Below the pieces are notes generated by a model. It made no database searches, was not told where the DNA came from, and saw only the letters and a list, made by a program, of their open reading frames with translations. From Rossellomorea orangium (lineage in GTDB: Bacteria; Bacillota; Bacilli; Bacillales; Bacillaceae_B): 64,000 bases of DNA. Shown here piece after piece: positions 36,094 through 49,391 of the stretch (within the stretch, counting starts at the first letter, position 1; each line of letters opens with the position of its first letter). The position numbers and the translations under genes are program-made. The stretch spans positions 62,001-126,000 of the forward strand of contig NZ_JAHWGH010000001.1 in assembly GCF_019334305.1 (NCBI RefSeq), in the 5' to 3' direction.

Positions 36094-36217
36094 TTTTTGT
36101 GAAGTTTGTGTCTTTATGACTATTTTTTGTTAAGTTTTAATTTTTTATGTATTACAACAATTCCCCGTGTGGTATCATTATCCTGTTTGACACTACACAA
36201 TTAAGGGGAGATTTTTT

Positions 36218-38716
36218 TTGAAAAAGAAGACACTCGCAGGTGCTGCTCTCGCTTTAGGTTTAATTGTTCCTCAAGTTTCACCCTCTATTACATATGCAGA
36301 AGTTATGGACAAAGACATTGTCAATCTTCGCATTCTTGAAACAACAGACATCCACGTGAACCTCGTCAATTATGATTACTACCAGGATAAGGCGACTGAT
36401 AAGTATGGTCTCGCCAAAACGGCAACCCTGATCAAACAGGCCCGTTCTGAATCCAAGAACAGCTTATTGTTCGATAACGGCGACCTCATTCAGGGGAATC
36501 CCCTTGGTGATTATGTAGCAAAGGAAAATCCTCTCCAAGATGGCGAAACTCACCCGGTCTATAAAGCCATGAATCTACTAAACTATGATGCCGGAAACAT
36601 CGGTAATCACGAATTCAACTATGGGCTTGATTTCCTGGGTACATCGTTAAAAGGATCGAACTTCCCATATGTGAACGCCAATGTGTACGTAGATGATCAA
36701 GACGATAACCCTGACAATGACAAGAACTACTTCAAACCATATGAAATCCTTGACCGTACAGTGACAGATGAAGATGGTGACGAACATGCCATCAAGGTTG
36801 GCGTGATCGGATTCGTTCCGCCACAGATCATGCAGTGGGATAAAGCAAACCTTGAAGGAAAAGTCGTGGCAAAAGACATCATCGAAACAGCCAACAAATT
36901 CATTCCACAAATGAAAGCTGAAGGAGCCGACGTCATCGTTGCCATCCCTCACTCCGGTATCGGAAATGTCACACAAGAAGGCATGGAAGAAAACGCAACA
37001 TATGATCTTTCGAAAGTAGAAGGCATCAATGCGATCCTATTCGGTCATTCTCATGGGGTATTTCCTTCTGAAACATACGCCGGGATCGAAGGCGTCGATG
37101 TGAAAAAAGGGACGATCAACGGTGTTGGATCAGTTATGCCTGGTTCATGGGGAGACCATCTCGGTTTGGTTGACCTTGAATTGGAATTGGTAGATGGAAA
37201 ATGGAATGTGACGAATACAGAAGCTTCCACTCGTTCGATTCTGAAAGAAGACGGTACCCCTGCTGTTGAGGCAGATCAAGATATCCTTGACGCCGTGAAG
37301 GAAGATCATGACGCGACGATTGAATGGGTGCGCAGTGCAGTCGGGGAAACAACCTCTCCTATTAACAGCTACTTTGCTTTGGTGAGCGATGATCCTTCCG
37401 TTCAAATCGTAACCAATGCCCAGAAGTGGTATGTAGAGAAGTATATAAAGGGAACTGAATATGACGGTATTCCTGTCTTATCTGCAGGGGCACCATTCAA
37501 AGCCGGTACCCGCGCAAATCCTGACTACTACACAGATATCCCTGCAGGGGAAATCGCGATTAAGAACGTATCTGACTTATATCTGTATCCAAACACGCTT
37601 CAAGCTGTTCTGTTGACAGGTGCTGACGTGAAAGAATGGCTTGAGATGTCTGCCGGACAATTTAATCAAATCGATCCTGATAAATCAGACGAACAGAATC
37701 TTGTGAATGGGGATTACCGCTCGTACAACTTTGATGTAATCGATGGAGTGACTTACGAGATCGACGTAACAGAGCCCACGAAGTATGATGCAGAGGGTGT
37801 GCTGGTGAACAAAGACTCCAGCCGGATTAAGAACCTGATGTTTGACGGAAAACCGATCGATATGGACCAAAAATTCATCGTGGCAACGAATAACTACCGT
37901 GCCAGTGGAAAATTTCCTGGAGTGAAGAACTCAGAAATTATCGTCCAATCTCCTGATGAGAACCGTAATGTCATTATCGACTACATCATGGAGAAAAAGA
38001 CGATCGACCCTCAAGCAGACGGAAACTGGTCATTTGCACCGGTGAAAGGAAATGCAAATGTTGTTTTTGAAACGTCTTTAAAAGCACAAGATTACATTAA
38101 GGATTCAAGTACGTATAAATTCCTTGGCAAACAGGACAGCGGATTCGGAAAATATTCGATTAAGCTGAAACAAAGTGACTCTGTGAAGAAGTTCAGCGAT
38201 GTGGCTGCCGGACATTGGGCTGAAGATTATATTTATGCCCTGGTTGAAAAAGGAATCGTGCACGGGAAAACAGACACTACGTTTGAGCCAAAAGGTTCTA
38301 TCACCCGAGGTGAATTCGTTTCTTTACTTGCACGTGCCCTGGATTTAAAAGCTGAAGGTAATCACTTCAAGGATGTTGGTGGAGTACTGGCTGATGATAT
38401 CAATGCTGCATATGAAGCAGGCATTACAAAAGGGATTACGAAGGACTCGTTTGCACCGAAACGATTGATTACACGAGAAGAAATGGCTGCCATGATCGTC
38501 CGTGCTTACGAGGTGAAAGATGGAAAAACTTATACACCAACTATTAAGAATAGCTATAAGGACGGAAAATCAATTTCTTCACGATTTGTAGAAGACGTCC
38601 TTTCTGCGCAAGAGTTGGAGTTCATGACGGGATATGGAAGCGGACGCTTTGCTCCTAAAGAGAATGCTACTCGTGCTCAGGCAGCGAAGACGGTTTATAT
38701 GATGTGGAATAAATAA
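36218..38716 (+). CDS. Secreted 5'-nucleotidase/cyclic phosphodiesterase with SLH anchors
   Basis: 832 residues from a TTG preceded by AAGGGGAGA. Signal peptide (TLAGAALALGLIVPQV to TYAEV). Metallophosphatase domain: ETTDIHVNLVNYDY, LLFDNGDLIQGNPLGDY, NIGNHEFNYGLDFL, VAIPHSGIG and LFGHSHGVFP give the five metal motifs. The 5'-nucleotidase C-terminal domain spans about 370-620. Three SLH modules (FSDVAAGHWAEDYIYALVEK and two more) end the protein and bind pyruvylated wall polymer. It resembles YfkN-type enzymes that recover phosphate and nucleosides outside the cell, with SLH anchoring in place of LPXTG. Confidence 0.93.
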   Translation: MKKKTLAGAALALGLIVPQVSPSITYAEVMDKDIVNLRILETTDIHVNLVNYDYYQDKATDKYGLAKTATLIKQARSESKNSLLFDNGDLIQGNPLGDYVAKENPLQDGETHPVYKAMNLLNYDAGNIGNHEFNYGLDFLGTSLKGSNFPYVNANVYVDDQDDNPDNDKNYFKPYEILDRTVTDEDGDEHAIKVGVIGFVPPQIMQWDKANLEGKVVAKDIIETANKFIPQMKAEGADVIVAIPHSGIGNVTQEGMEENATYDLSKVEGINAILFGHSHGVFPSETYAGIEGVDVKKGTINGVGSVMPGSWGDHLGLVDLELELVDGKWNVTNTEASTRSILKEDGTPAVEADQDILDAVKEDHDATIEWVRSAVGETTSPINSYFALVSDDPSVQIVTNAQKWYVEKYIKGTEYDGIPVLSAGAPFKAGTRANPDYYTDIPAGEIAIKNVSDLYLYPNTLQAVLLTGADVKEWLEMSAGQFNQIDPDKSDEQNLVNGDYRSYNFDVIDGVTYEIDVTEPTKYDAEGVLVNKDSSRIKNLMFDGKPIDMDQKFIVATNNYRASGKFPGVKNSEIIVQSPDENRNVIIDYIMEKKTIDPQADGNWSFAPVKGNANVVFETSLKAQDYIKDSSTYKFLGKQDSGFGKYSIKLKQSDSVKKFSDVAAGHWAEDYIYALVEKGIVHGKTDTTFEPKGSITRGEFVSLLARALDLKAEGNHFKDVGGVLADDINAAYEAGITKGITKDSFAPKRLITREEMAAMIVRAYEVKDGKTYTPTIKNSYKDGKSISSRFVEDVLSAQELEFMTGYGSGRFAPKENATRAQAAKTVYMMWNK

Positions 38717-38841
38717 TATTTGGATGACCGGACTCCTTTGGGGGTTCGGTTTTTTTATGTGGAAATATAAGAGATTGTCGATTTTTCTATCGGTTTGAAA
38801 CTGGTAAAATATGCTACTATTTTGAAAAAGGGGTTGTTAGC

Positions 38842-39255
38842 ATGAATCGATCTACATATATGATCTTTGCAATGGTCCTTCTTCTGTACGGATGTAATCC
38901 AATCAACACTTCAAAAGAGGACGTTGATGAGGAACAAATAGACTATATTTCCTCATTTGATTGGATGGTTGATTCGAAAATCGGTGAAGAATCCGTCACA
39001 TTACACCACGGTCCTGAACATATCGAGAAATTGAAAGCTGCCGGAATTGATTTTAGTCCGTATCAAGGAAAAGATGCGACCATTACCACTTATCAATTGA
39101 AAGAAAAGCAAACGACGGGCGATGACTTGGAACTGGTGATATATGAAGTGGACGATAAGATTATCGGAGGATATGGGGTATTAGAGGGGTGGGATCCCGG
39201 GTTATTTTCTTTAAATGATAAAGAACGGTTGGTGAAGGATGATATTATTCGCTGA
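38842..39255 (+). CDS. Small lipoprotein
   Basis: 137 residues. Signal with lipobox LLLYGC (Cys18), then an acidic linker and a DUF-like domain with DLELVIYEVDDKIIGGYGVL. AAAAAGGGG lies upstream of the ATG. The C-terminal half looks like a small beta-rich extracytoplasmic domain that I cannot name. It is a single gene with its own terminator. Confidence 0.85.
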   Translation: MNRSTYMIFAMVLLLYGCNPINTSKEDVDEEQIDYISSFDWMVDSKIGEESVTLHHGPEHIEKLKAAGIDFSPYQGKDATITTYQLKEKQTTGDDLELVIYEVDDKIIGGYGVLEGWDPGLFSLNDKERLVKDDIIR

Positions 39256-39265
39256 TTGAATAGGT

Positions 39266-39313
39266 AAAAAGCTTTGGCGGGGTATTTCTGATCCCATCGC
39301 CAAAGCTTTTTTT
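39266..39313 (+). terminator. Terminator after lipoprotein gene
   Basis: AAAAAGCTTTGGCG pairs with CGCCAAAGCTTTT, a 13-14 bp stem followed by TTTTTT. The A-tract on the left means it could also work on the other strand. Confidence 0.9.
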
Positions 39314-39375
39314 TAGATGAGTAGGGACACAATCCGACTGGTCATGTCCCTGTGATGGCTTTTACTTCGTCGGCG

Positions 39376-39421
39376 AGGTCCGTCCCTCTATGGATATTGT
39401 AGAATCTTGAGGGACGGACCT
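39376..39421. repeat. GAGGGACGGACCT inverted pair, outward type
   Basis: AGGTCCGTCCCTC at 39376-39388 and GAGGGACGGACCT at 39409-39421, 20 bases apart. The pair ends 7 bases before the stop of the anti-sigma gene, so it lies in its 3' leader. Confidence 0.9.
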
Positions 39422-39427
39422 TAGTGA

Positions 39428-40813
39428 TTAGAATTCGTGCCATGCGATTTCAGGCGGGTAGGTGCCGGTTGTTTGGTGTGGCTTTTCGCCAGGTGGAACG
39501 TCTGCCAGTTTTCTTCCGTACATATTGAGTCCGTAGCCTTCGACGATAAGCTTAGGAGTAGAGGTCACTAGGATGCGGTATGCGAAATAGTCCCAAACGC
39601 GCTCCTCCCCAGTATCATTCTCAGAAATACGTGTTATTTCCTGGATCAGCTCATTTGTCAGCTCTTTTCCTCTTTCTGACGTCGTTCCTTCTTTTACTTT
39701 CAATTGGAAGATAAGTGAGGCTTCAGCATCAATTTTTTTCATTGTTACGTCTTCTACTTCATCGTAGTTCATCACTTTTTCTTTAGCTTGGGAGAACCAT
39801 GTATTGTTGAACTGCATGGGTAGCTTGAGATCTGCTTCTGTGATGAAGCGGACTTCTTTCGTGAGAAATTCTATTGGCATTTTTTTCGAATCCAACTCAA
39901 CTCGGACTACCTTTGCCTCTAAATCAATTCCTTCGACTTTATAATCACTGCCTGTTTTATCTAGCTTATACAGCCCTTCCACTATCAGTGATATTTCGTA
40001 ATCTCCAATGATATATTCGAGAGAGACATGATCATTCATCTCGTTATAAAAGTAGTACGGATCCCCTAAAGCGTTGATCACTTGCTTTACAGTGACTGAA
40101 GAATCACCTTGAAATTTCACCCCTGACTTATGGAGAGTCCCTCCCTGCTTTTCTGTGAAACTTAACAAGTAATTATCCCCTAAGCTGTAGACTGGCCCCC
40201 CCTCATACATTACAGCTAAATTTATATTCCCATATTTATCGGTAACACTCTCGTATGTGTCTCCAATTTCGACACCTGATCCATGTAGGATTCCTTTTGA
40301 TGCCTGGTCTTTAAATTCACCCGGATTCTCGATAATGGAAGAGAAGTCGAATGCGGGTGGAGTCAAGGTTACTTCTTCTCCCGTCTCCTTTTCTTCTTTT
40401 TTTTCGTTAGCCGGCTTATTTATATCATCCGTGTCAGGTCCTTCTTCCCTCACCGGCGATTGGCGTTTTTTATTTTGGGTGTCTTGTTTTTCTTCATCGA
40501 TTTTCTTTTGGAGGTCGTCCTCCGGTATGAAGGCCGAGTGGTCATTATCATCCTGGGGCTCTTGATTTTCTTCCATTTGATCCTTATCGGCCAGTTCATC
40601 TTTCGGTAAGTAGCTGCTGCCGAGAATGGATACGATGAAAATGATGGCGGCCGCTATTCCTACGTTGAGAACCATATTCCAGTTGAAGCCCTTCTTCTTC
40701 TTTTGTTTCTGGATTTTCGTCAAGATCGTTCGCTTCTGGCTTGGGATATCTATGTTTTGAAACAGTTCTTTATCTAATTCGTCTTTGAGATTGTGTAAAG
40801 GATCTTTATTCAT
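39428..40813 (-). CDS. Anti-sigma factor with long extracytoplasmic domain
   Basis: 461 residues. The ATG overlaps the sigma gene stop by 8 bases, so translation is coupled. Cytosolic part about 45 residues, one membrane helix (MVLNVGIAAAIIFIVSILGS), a highly charged linker (about 70-150), then a DUF4309-like segment (GVEIGDTYESVTDKYGNINL, DPYYFYNEMNDHVSLEYIIG) and a further C-terminal domain. It would hold the ECF sigma factor at the membrane until an outside signal is met. The signal is unknown. Confidence 0.8.
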   Translation of the reverse strand: MNKDPLHNLKDELDKELFQNIDIPSQKRTILTKIQKQKKKKGFNWNMVLNVGIAAAIIFIVSILGSSYLPKDELADKDQMEENQEPQDDNDHSAFIPEDDLQKKIDEEKQDTQNKKRQSPVREEGPDTDDINKPANEKKEEKETGEEVTLTPPAFDFSSIIENPGEFKDQASKGILHGSGVEIGDTYESVTDKYGNINLAVMYEGGPVYSLGDNYLLSFTEKQGGTLHKSGVKFQGDSSVTVKQVINALGDPYYFYNEMNDHVSLEYIIGDYEISLIVEGLYKLDKTGSDYKVEGIDLEAKVVRVELDSKKMPIEFLTKEVRFITEADLKLPMQFNNTWFSQAKEKVMNYDEVEDVTMKKIDAEASLIFQLKVKEGTTSERGKELTNELIQEITRISENDTGEERVWDYFAYRILVTSTPKLIVEGYGLNMYGRKLADVPPGEKPHQTTGTYPPEIAWHEF

Positions 40814-41381
40814 CGGTACCCCTCCCTTGCAGCAAGGTTTTTAATTTCTGTCTGCCCCTGTCCAGACGGGTCCTTACGGTGGAAGCTTTAAGATTTAGTA
40901 GTTCGCCAATTTCGTCGGTTGTTAGTTCTTCATAATAATATAATAAGATGATTTCCCTATACTTCATGGGAAGTGCGAAGATTTGTGCTGACACGCTGTT
41001 GTTTTCCTCTGTTTGAATGAGCTCCTGCTCGGGTGTAGCGGCGATTTCTTTGTTGAACATGCGGTGGAATTTATCCACCACGGTGTTTCTTCTGAAGTAT
41101 GCAGACTTCTTATAGTCCTTGCATTGGTTCACGGCAATTCGGTATATCCACGTTTTGTAGGATGAATTCTGGTTGAAGCTGCCCAGTGAATGGTACGCCT
41201 TAATGAAAACCTCCTGGCATATATCCTGTGCTGTCGACCAATCCTGCACGTATATATAAGCAAGCTTCGTAATCTGAGTTTCATACTGATCAATCAGTGT
41301 CTCAATCAAATGATCACTATGTGTCTTCGTATCGTCCAAGCGCCCAAGCCCCCCTCTCACCTGATGTAATATCTCTGTCAT
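40806..41381 (-). CDS. ECF sigma factor
   Basis: 191 residues with GGGAGAGGG before the ATG. Region 2: DQYETQITKLAYIYVQDWST and DICQEVFIKAYHSLGSF, region 2.3-2.4 SSYKTWIYRIAVNQCKDYKK. Region 4: LPMKYREIILLYYYEELTTD and LLNLKASTVRTRLDRGRQKL. SigV/SigM-like group. It is paired with the membrane protein downstream. Confidence 0.93.
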   Translation of the reverse strand: MTEILHQVRGGLGRLDDTKTHSDHLIETLIDQYETQITKLAYIYVQDWSTAQDICQEVFIKAYHSLGSFNQNSSYKTWIYRIAVNQCKDYKKSAYFRRNTVVDKFHRMFNKEIAATPEQELIQTEENNSVSAQIFALPMKYREIILLYYYEELTTDEIGELLNLKASTVRTRLDRGRQKLKTLLQGRGTDE

Positions 41382-41446
41382 AAAAACCCTCTCCCTAATG
41401 TTTACTATAAATGCACCGAGTTGTAAATAAATGGATAGTGCTTGTT

Positions 41447-41555
41447 GAGGGACGGACCTCCCTTTTCAGCGCTTATTTCGCAGGTAGTCATTTGGAACGT
41501 TGGAGTGGTGCGGTTGCGTGGTTCTCGTTCCGAGATGGCGGGAGGTCCGTCCCTC
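41447..41555. repeat. GAGGGACGGACCT pair
   Basis: GAGGGACGGACCT at 41447-41459 and AGGTCCGTCCCTC at 41543-41555 face each other across 83 bases, upstream of the sigma gene. The inner stretch carries no gene. Confidence 0.85.
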
Positions 41556-41650
41556 CATATATTAAAGAAATTCCATATCCTTATTGTTTTTCCATTTCAT
41601 GTTAGACGAAATGGATAAGAGCAATGTCTCACTTTTTCTGAATAAATTTG

Positions 41651-41690
41651 AAAGAGGTCCGTCCCTTAAATGTGTGGGGCGGACCTCTTT
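41651..41690. repeat. GAGGGACGGACCT inverted pair, diverged copy
   Basis: AAAGAGGTCCGTCCC at 41651-41665 pairs with GGGGCGGACCTCTTT at 41676-41690. One arm has GGGGCGG for GGGACGG, with a single mismatch opposite. A hairpin of about 15 bp between the sigma gene and the hut terminator. Confidence 0.85.
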
Positions 41691-41761
41691 GGTTAATATT
41701 AACGATAACTTATTAGACTAGGGAGAATGGTTGGTTATCTCAACTTTTTTCGAAGAAAAGT

Positions 41762-41798
41762 CAAAATGTGCATTCCGATGTTTGGAATGCACATTTTG
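41762..41798 (-). terminator. Terminator of the hut operon
   Basis: CAAAATGTGCATTCC (41762-41776) pairs with GGAATGCACATTTTG (41784-41798), a perfect 15-bp stem. On the minus strand it is followed by ACTTTTCTTCG. It lies 5 bases past the hutG stop. Confidence 0.9.
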
Positions 41799-41802
41799 AG
41801 TA

Positions 41803-45678
<3,876 letters not shown>

Positions 45679-45686
<8 letters not shown>

Positions 45687-47211
45687 TTGTCGTTTCCTCC
45701 TTTGTTTTGGTTGGTTTGATGAGTGTGCTTAGGGTTGTTTGCTGCAGCCATTCGTTTGCTTTTTCTATGTCTTTCGAGAAGATCCGGTCCTTTGTAATGG
45801 ACGGAATGACCTTTCTCGCTGCTTCGTAAAATTGTTTTGTCTTGCTTGCCATGAGGTCCGTCCCTCGATGTTCTGCTGCCTGTAAGTTGCAGATGAGTTC
45901 TACGGCGAGGACTCTTCTTGTGTTCTGCAAGATTTGATAGGCGTGGCGTGATCCGATCGTTCCCATGCTGACGTGGTCTTCCTGGTTGGCTGATGACGGA
46001 ATCGAGTCAACGCTCGCCGGGTGGGCCAGGGTTTTGTTTTCGGATACGAGTGATGCCGCACAGTACTGCATGATCATGGCTCCTGACTGCAGACCCGGCT
46101 GCGGGCTTAAGAAAGGCGGCAGGTCGTTGAGCTGCGGGTTCACGAGACGTTCGATCCGTCGTTCTGAGATGTTGGCGAGTTCTGCGACGGCGATTTTCAT
46201 GAAGTCCATGGCGAATGCGATCGGCTGGCCGTGGAAGTTCCCACCTGATATGATTTTTTCACCATCGTCGAAGATCAGTGGGTTATCCGTTGCTGCGTTC
46301 ATTTCGATTTCGAGCTTTTCTTTTACGTAGTCAAGGGCCTGCCAGGATGCTCCGTGAACCTGAGGGATGCACCTTAGAGAGTAGGCGTCCTGGACCCGGA
46401 GCTCCCCTTGCTTCGTTGTAAGCTTGCTATCTTGTAAGTAGTCTCTGATTCTTTGAGCAGTAGCGACCTGCTGAGGATATCCCCTCACTAAATGAATATC
46501 TTCGTCGAAGGCATCCATGATTCCTCTTAATCCTTCCAAGGTCAGACTGGCGATCATTTCACTTTGGTAGGCGAGTTCCTCCGCTTCCAGGTATCCGATG
46601 ACGCCCATAGCCGTCATCGCCTGTGTTCCGTTGATGAGTGCCAATCCTTCTTTCGCCTGTAGCTGGATTGGGAAAATGTTTTCTTTTGATAGGACTGGCA
46701 GGGTTTGATGTACTTCACCCTGATAGTGGACCTCACCTTCACCCATCAAAGCCAGTGCTAAATGGGAAAGAGGCGCTAAGTCTCCACTTGCTCCAAGTGA
46801 ACCCTGTTGTGGGATCACTGGATGGATTCCCTTGTTGAGGAACTCCGCTAATCGTTCAACGATGACCGGTCTAACACCGGAATACCCTTTTAACAGAGCA
46901 TTACACCTTAGCAGAAGCATCGCACGTGAAACGTTCTCAGGGAATGGATCACCCACTCCACACGCATGAGAATGAATCAGGTTCAACTGAAGCTCCTCTA
47001 CATCATCCGCATCGATCAGCACATCACTGAACTTCCCAAAGCCCGTGTTGATCCCATACACCACACGCTTCTCCTTCACAATCCTCTCAACCGCCGCACG
47101 ACTCTTCCTCACCCGCTCCATACTCAGCGGCGAAAGCTCCACGTGCTCCTTCCCATAAATAACCCTCTTCGCCTCATCCAAACTCAAACTACAACCCGTC
47201 AACTCCACCAT
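45679..47211 (-). CDS. hutH: Histidine ammonia-lyase
   Basis: 510 residues with GAAGGAGTGA upstream. [20 protein letters not shown] near residue 140 holds the Ala-Ser-Gly triad that forms the MIO cofactor. [15 protein letters not shown] and [14 protein letters not shown] are family motifs. It deaminates histidine to urocanate. It is the first structural gene after the HutP-controlled terminator. One exact GAGGGACGGACCT copy is read HRGTDLM. Confidence 0.97.
45854..45866 (-). repeat. GAGGGACGGACCT copy inside hutH
   Basis: Exact copy, read [14 protein letters not shown]. The B. subtilis protein, as I recall it, has VEYRGIEHAASYTK at this position with no gap, so the motif replaced codons in place. 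Confidence 0.85.
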
Positions 47212-47233
47212 TTCGGTTCACTCCTTCTATATT

Positions 47234-47245
47234 AGGGACGGACCT
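47234..47245. repeat. AGGGACGGACCT copy in hutP-hutH gap
   Basis: A 12-base copy 23 bases upstream of the hutH start codon, on the plus strand, so it lies within the hut leader RNA just before the ribosome site. Confidence 0.8.
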
Positions 47246-47327
47246 AAAAAAACAAGCTATCTTCGGTTCATTCCCATTGATATTTGCTGTCATTACTCGT
47301 TTTTTCTCTTTAACGCTTTAACCTGCC

Positions 47328-47340
47328 GAGGGACGGACCT
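47328..47340. repeat. GAGGGACGGACCT copy in hutP-hutH gap
   Basis: Exact copy in the same orientation as the one at 47234, so this is a direct pair and not an inverted one. It lies between the HutP-controlled terminator and hutH. Confidence 0.85.
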
Positions 47341-47362
47341 CCCGGCTCACATTCCCACACAA

Positions 47363-47412
47363 AAAGGAGGCTCGACCAAAGACAGACTTCTGCCTTTGGT
47401 CGAGCCTCCTTT
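47363..47412 (-). terminator. HutP-controlled terminator between hutP and hutH
   Basis: A perfect 19-bp stem (AAAGGAGGCTCGACCAAAG / CTTTGGTCGAGCCTCCTTT) followed on the minus strand by TTGTGTGG after the T-rich arm. In B. subtilis, HutP with histidine and Mg binds NAG triplets here to prevent termination. Just upstream in the minus-strand RNA there are several NAG triplets (GAGAGCCTAGAGATATTAG). This is the regulatory switch of the operon. Confidence 0.9.
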
Positions 47413-47439
47413 CAACTAATATCTCTAGGCTCTCATTAT

Positions 47440-47886
47440 TTAAATATGATTGATTCCAAGTCCGATCGTTTCGTGCTCCAATCCCTTGATGGGCGCACCG
47501 ATCGTCCCGTATAACGCTACAGCGATCCATTCGCCTTCCTCTTCACTTTCATATGGAGTGCCCCTTACAACAGAGAATCGCAATCCCACGGTTCGAAGGA
47601 TCTCCCCAAGTTGCGTATGTCCCCGGGTGACTCCGGTTAAGGCTTCCATAATCGCGTGGTACAAGGCGTGCATCTCCCGGTAAAGATCTTCCCGGACAAG
47701 GTCACTCCGCTTCGCCGCCGTTTCAATCGCGGCCACGATCTTCTGACTGTCCATCGATCCGATCTTCCCGGTGCAATAGCTCCAATTCAGTTCATTGAAA
47801 TGACGATTCCACTCTTCTTCCTCCCTGTCTAACAGGAGAAGAAGCATGGCATTCTTTCCGATACGAGTATGATCTGTCTTATCCAA
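47440..47886 (-). CDS. hutP: Hut operon antiterminator
   Basis: 148 residues from a TTG, with AAGGTG about 10 bases upstream. No ATG is available in frame. HutP fold: [18 protein letters not shown] with the His pair that bind Mg and histidine, and the family tail [20 protein letters not shown]. With L-histidine it binds the leader RNA and lets RNA polymerase pass the terminator before hutH. Confidence 0.95.
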   Translation of the reverse strand: MDKTDHTRIGKNAMLLLLLDREEEEWNRHFNELNWSYCTGKIGSMDSQKIVAAIETAAKRSDLVREDLYREMHALYHAIMEALTGVTRGHTQLGEILRTVGLRFSVVRGTPYESEEEGEWIAVALYGTIGAPIKGLEHETIGLGINHI

Positions 47887-47937
47887 GTGGCATTCGCACC
47901 TTACATGAAAATTCTAAAAATACTAATAACTACTTTC

Positions 47938-47966
47938 ATTGTATGGTCTGATTCTTAAGAGGTCAA
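47938..47966 (-). promoter_or_regulatory. Sigma-A type promoter of the hut operon
   Basis: On the minus strand TTGACC, 17 bases, then TACAAT, about 50 bases upstream of the hutP start. Five of six bases match the consensus in each box and the spacing is ideal. Confidence 0.8.
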
Positions 47967-48055
47967 CGAAAAAAGTGGTGATTTTAGAAACTTAGAGAGG
48001 TAGTTTGGTAGCGTGGTAAAGGGTTTTTGTAGCGGAGCCAAAGAACGGGATGTGG

Positions 48056-48068
48056 AGGTCCGTCCCTC
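48056..48068. repeat. Single GAGGGACGGACCT copy before RAYT-2 region
   Basis: AGGTCCGTCCCTC on the plus strand, followed by AAAAAAAG, between hutP and the unknown minus-strand gene at 48113. No partner is nearby. Confidence 0.85.
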
Positions 48069-48112
48069 AAAAAAAGACGTACCTATTCAGATTAGGTTCG
48101 CCTGATCCTCCT

Positions 48113-48595
48113 TTACTCTTCTTGTTTTTTGCCTTTTCCTTTGAATATTTTAGGGTTGTTCATGAGGTAGGTGACGGTGCTGTCATCGGACTTCAGGCAC
48201 AGGTAGGAGAGGATGTCCTGTGTGTCTTCTTGTGAAAGTGGCCCATCCACAGGATAGAGAGGCAGGATTTTCAATTGGTCGACACCTTCTCGCCTTTCCA
48301 GTACAACTTTGCAGTCCTTTGGTGTGTTATCCCCGATTCGGACAAACTTAAACGGGATCGAATGCTGTCGGTCGATGGGGACGGCAAACAATGTGGTGAA
48401 CCCGACTGTTTCAAGAATCTTGTCCGAATACATGATGCTCTCGAGTGCATGGGAGAACCCCGGAGGCTGATTCACAACAACCAGCTTATTGTAATAATGC
48501 TGCCCCTGAAAGACGACTAGAGGCTTCTTTGATTTTTTGACACTTCTTTTGGTAACATAAAAATCCTCGAATACCAGAATATATTCCTTTTTCAT
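48113..48595 (-). CDS. Unknown protein
   Basis: 160 residues with GGGGAGGAAACA before the ATG. Start MKKEYILVFEDFYVTKRSVK. Soluble, alternating strands and loops (FTTLFAVPIDRQHSIPFKFV, YNKLVVVNQPPGFSHALESI) and a lysine-rich C-terminus. No family recognised. It lies downstream of RAYT-2 on the same strand, 101 bases away. Confidence 0.8.
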   Translation of the reverse strand: MKKEYILVFEDFYVTKRSVKKSKKPLVVFQGQHYYNKLVVVNQPPGFSHALESIMYSDKILETVGFTTLFAVPIDRQHSIPFKFVRIGDNTPKDCKVVLERREGVDQLKILPLYPVDGPLSQEDTQDILSYLCLKSDDSTVTYLMNNPKIFKGKGKKQEE

Positions 48596-48696
48596 TGTTT
48601 CCTCCCCTTGGAAATAGTTATTTTGTCCTACACAATATGAATTTCGACATAATTATAGATAATCCTCTAAACTTTTCCAAAAATATATACTTTTTT

Positions 48697-49269
48697 TCAC
48701 TTTTTAATTGTATTTTTGTCGAGAGCTTCGTCGTGGACTTCTTTTTCTACGTAATTCTTATAATGTTCGACCTGAGGTATCGGAAAGTAATTGAGAGTAC
48801 GTTCCTTCGAAAGAAGTGGGTTATCGATGGAGTGAATGTAGGAAGGATAACTGCTCCAAGGGTAAGACTCGGGGCGGATGGTGAGCTTGCCTTCTACGGG
48901 ATTTTGATGAATATATCTGCTCGCTTTGATGAAATAGGATGGTGTATCGATTTTAGTGGACCCATACCGTCCTTGGAAAACATGTCCGACATAGTCATAT
49001 TTTTTGTTGAAATACACGGCGTAGCGGGTGTGGAGGATGCGAATGATCTTCTCCAGCGGGACATCGTGGGTTTCGATCAGCAGATGAATGTGGTTGGGCA
49101 TCAAACAGTATGCGTGGATGGTAAATGGATATTTGTCCTTCGTCTCTTGCAAATACAATAAGTATTTCTTGCGGTCCTCATCATCATGGAACAGATCCTG
49201 CTTCCTGTTCCCTCTTGCGGTCACATGGTAAGTCGTTCCCGGACTCCAATCCCGAGGGGTTCGAACCAT
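48697..49269 (-). CDS. REP-associated tyrosine transposase (RAYT-2)
   Basis: 190 residues with GAAGGAGTGATGTT before the ATG. Y1 transposase domain: GTTYHVTARGNRKQDLFHDD, the HUH pair in LMPNHIHLLIE, RYAVYFNKKYDYVGHVFQGR with the tyrosine, and SRYIHQNPVEGKL. Shorter than RAYT-1 and without its C-terminal HTH. An inverted pair of GAGGGACGGACCT copies lies 80-120 bases upstream (49350-49391) and a single copy lies beyond the next gene (48056), the normal setting for a RAYT and its cognate repeats. Confidence 0.9.
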   Translation of the reverse strand: MVRTPRDWSPGTTYHVTARGNRKQDLFHDDEDRKKYLLYLQETKDKYPFTIHAYCLMPNHIHLLIETHDVPLEKIIRILHTRYAVYFNKKYDYVGHVFQGRYGSTKIDTPSYFIKASRYIHQNPVEGKLTIRPESYPWSSYPSYIHSIDNPLLSKERTLNYFPIPQVEHYKNYVEKEVHDEALDKNTIKK

Positions 49270-49349
49270 AACATCACTCCTTCTCTAATTTTCATCATCG
49301 TACCCTAATATCTATTCGACACAACTTCCCAAAATCCTCTTTTTTGTTT

Positions 49350-49391
49350 GAGGGACGGACCTTTAATGAACCGGGTAGAGGTCCGTCCCTC
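49350..49391. repeat. GAGGGACGGACCT inverted pair upstream of RAYT-2
   Basis: GAGGGACGGACCT (49350-49362) and AGGTCCGTCCCTC (49379-49391) are separated by 16 bases. This is the typical REPIN arrangement and the closest pair to RAYT-2. Confidence 0.92.
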
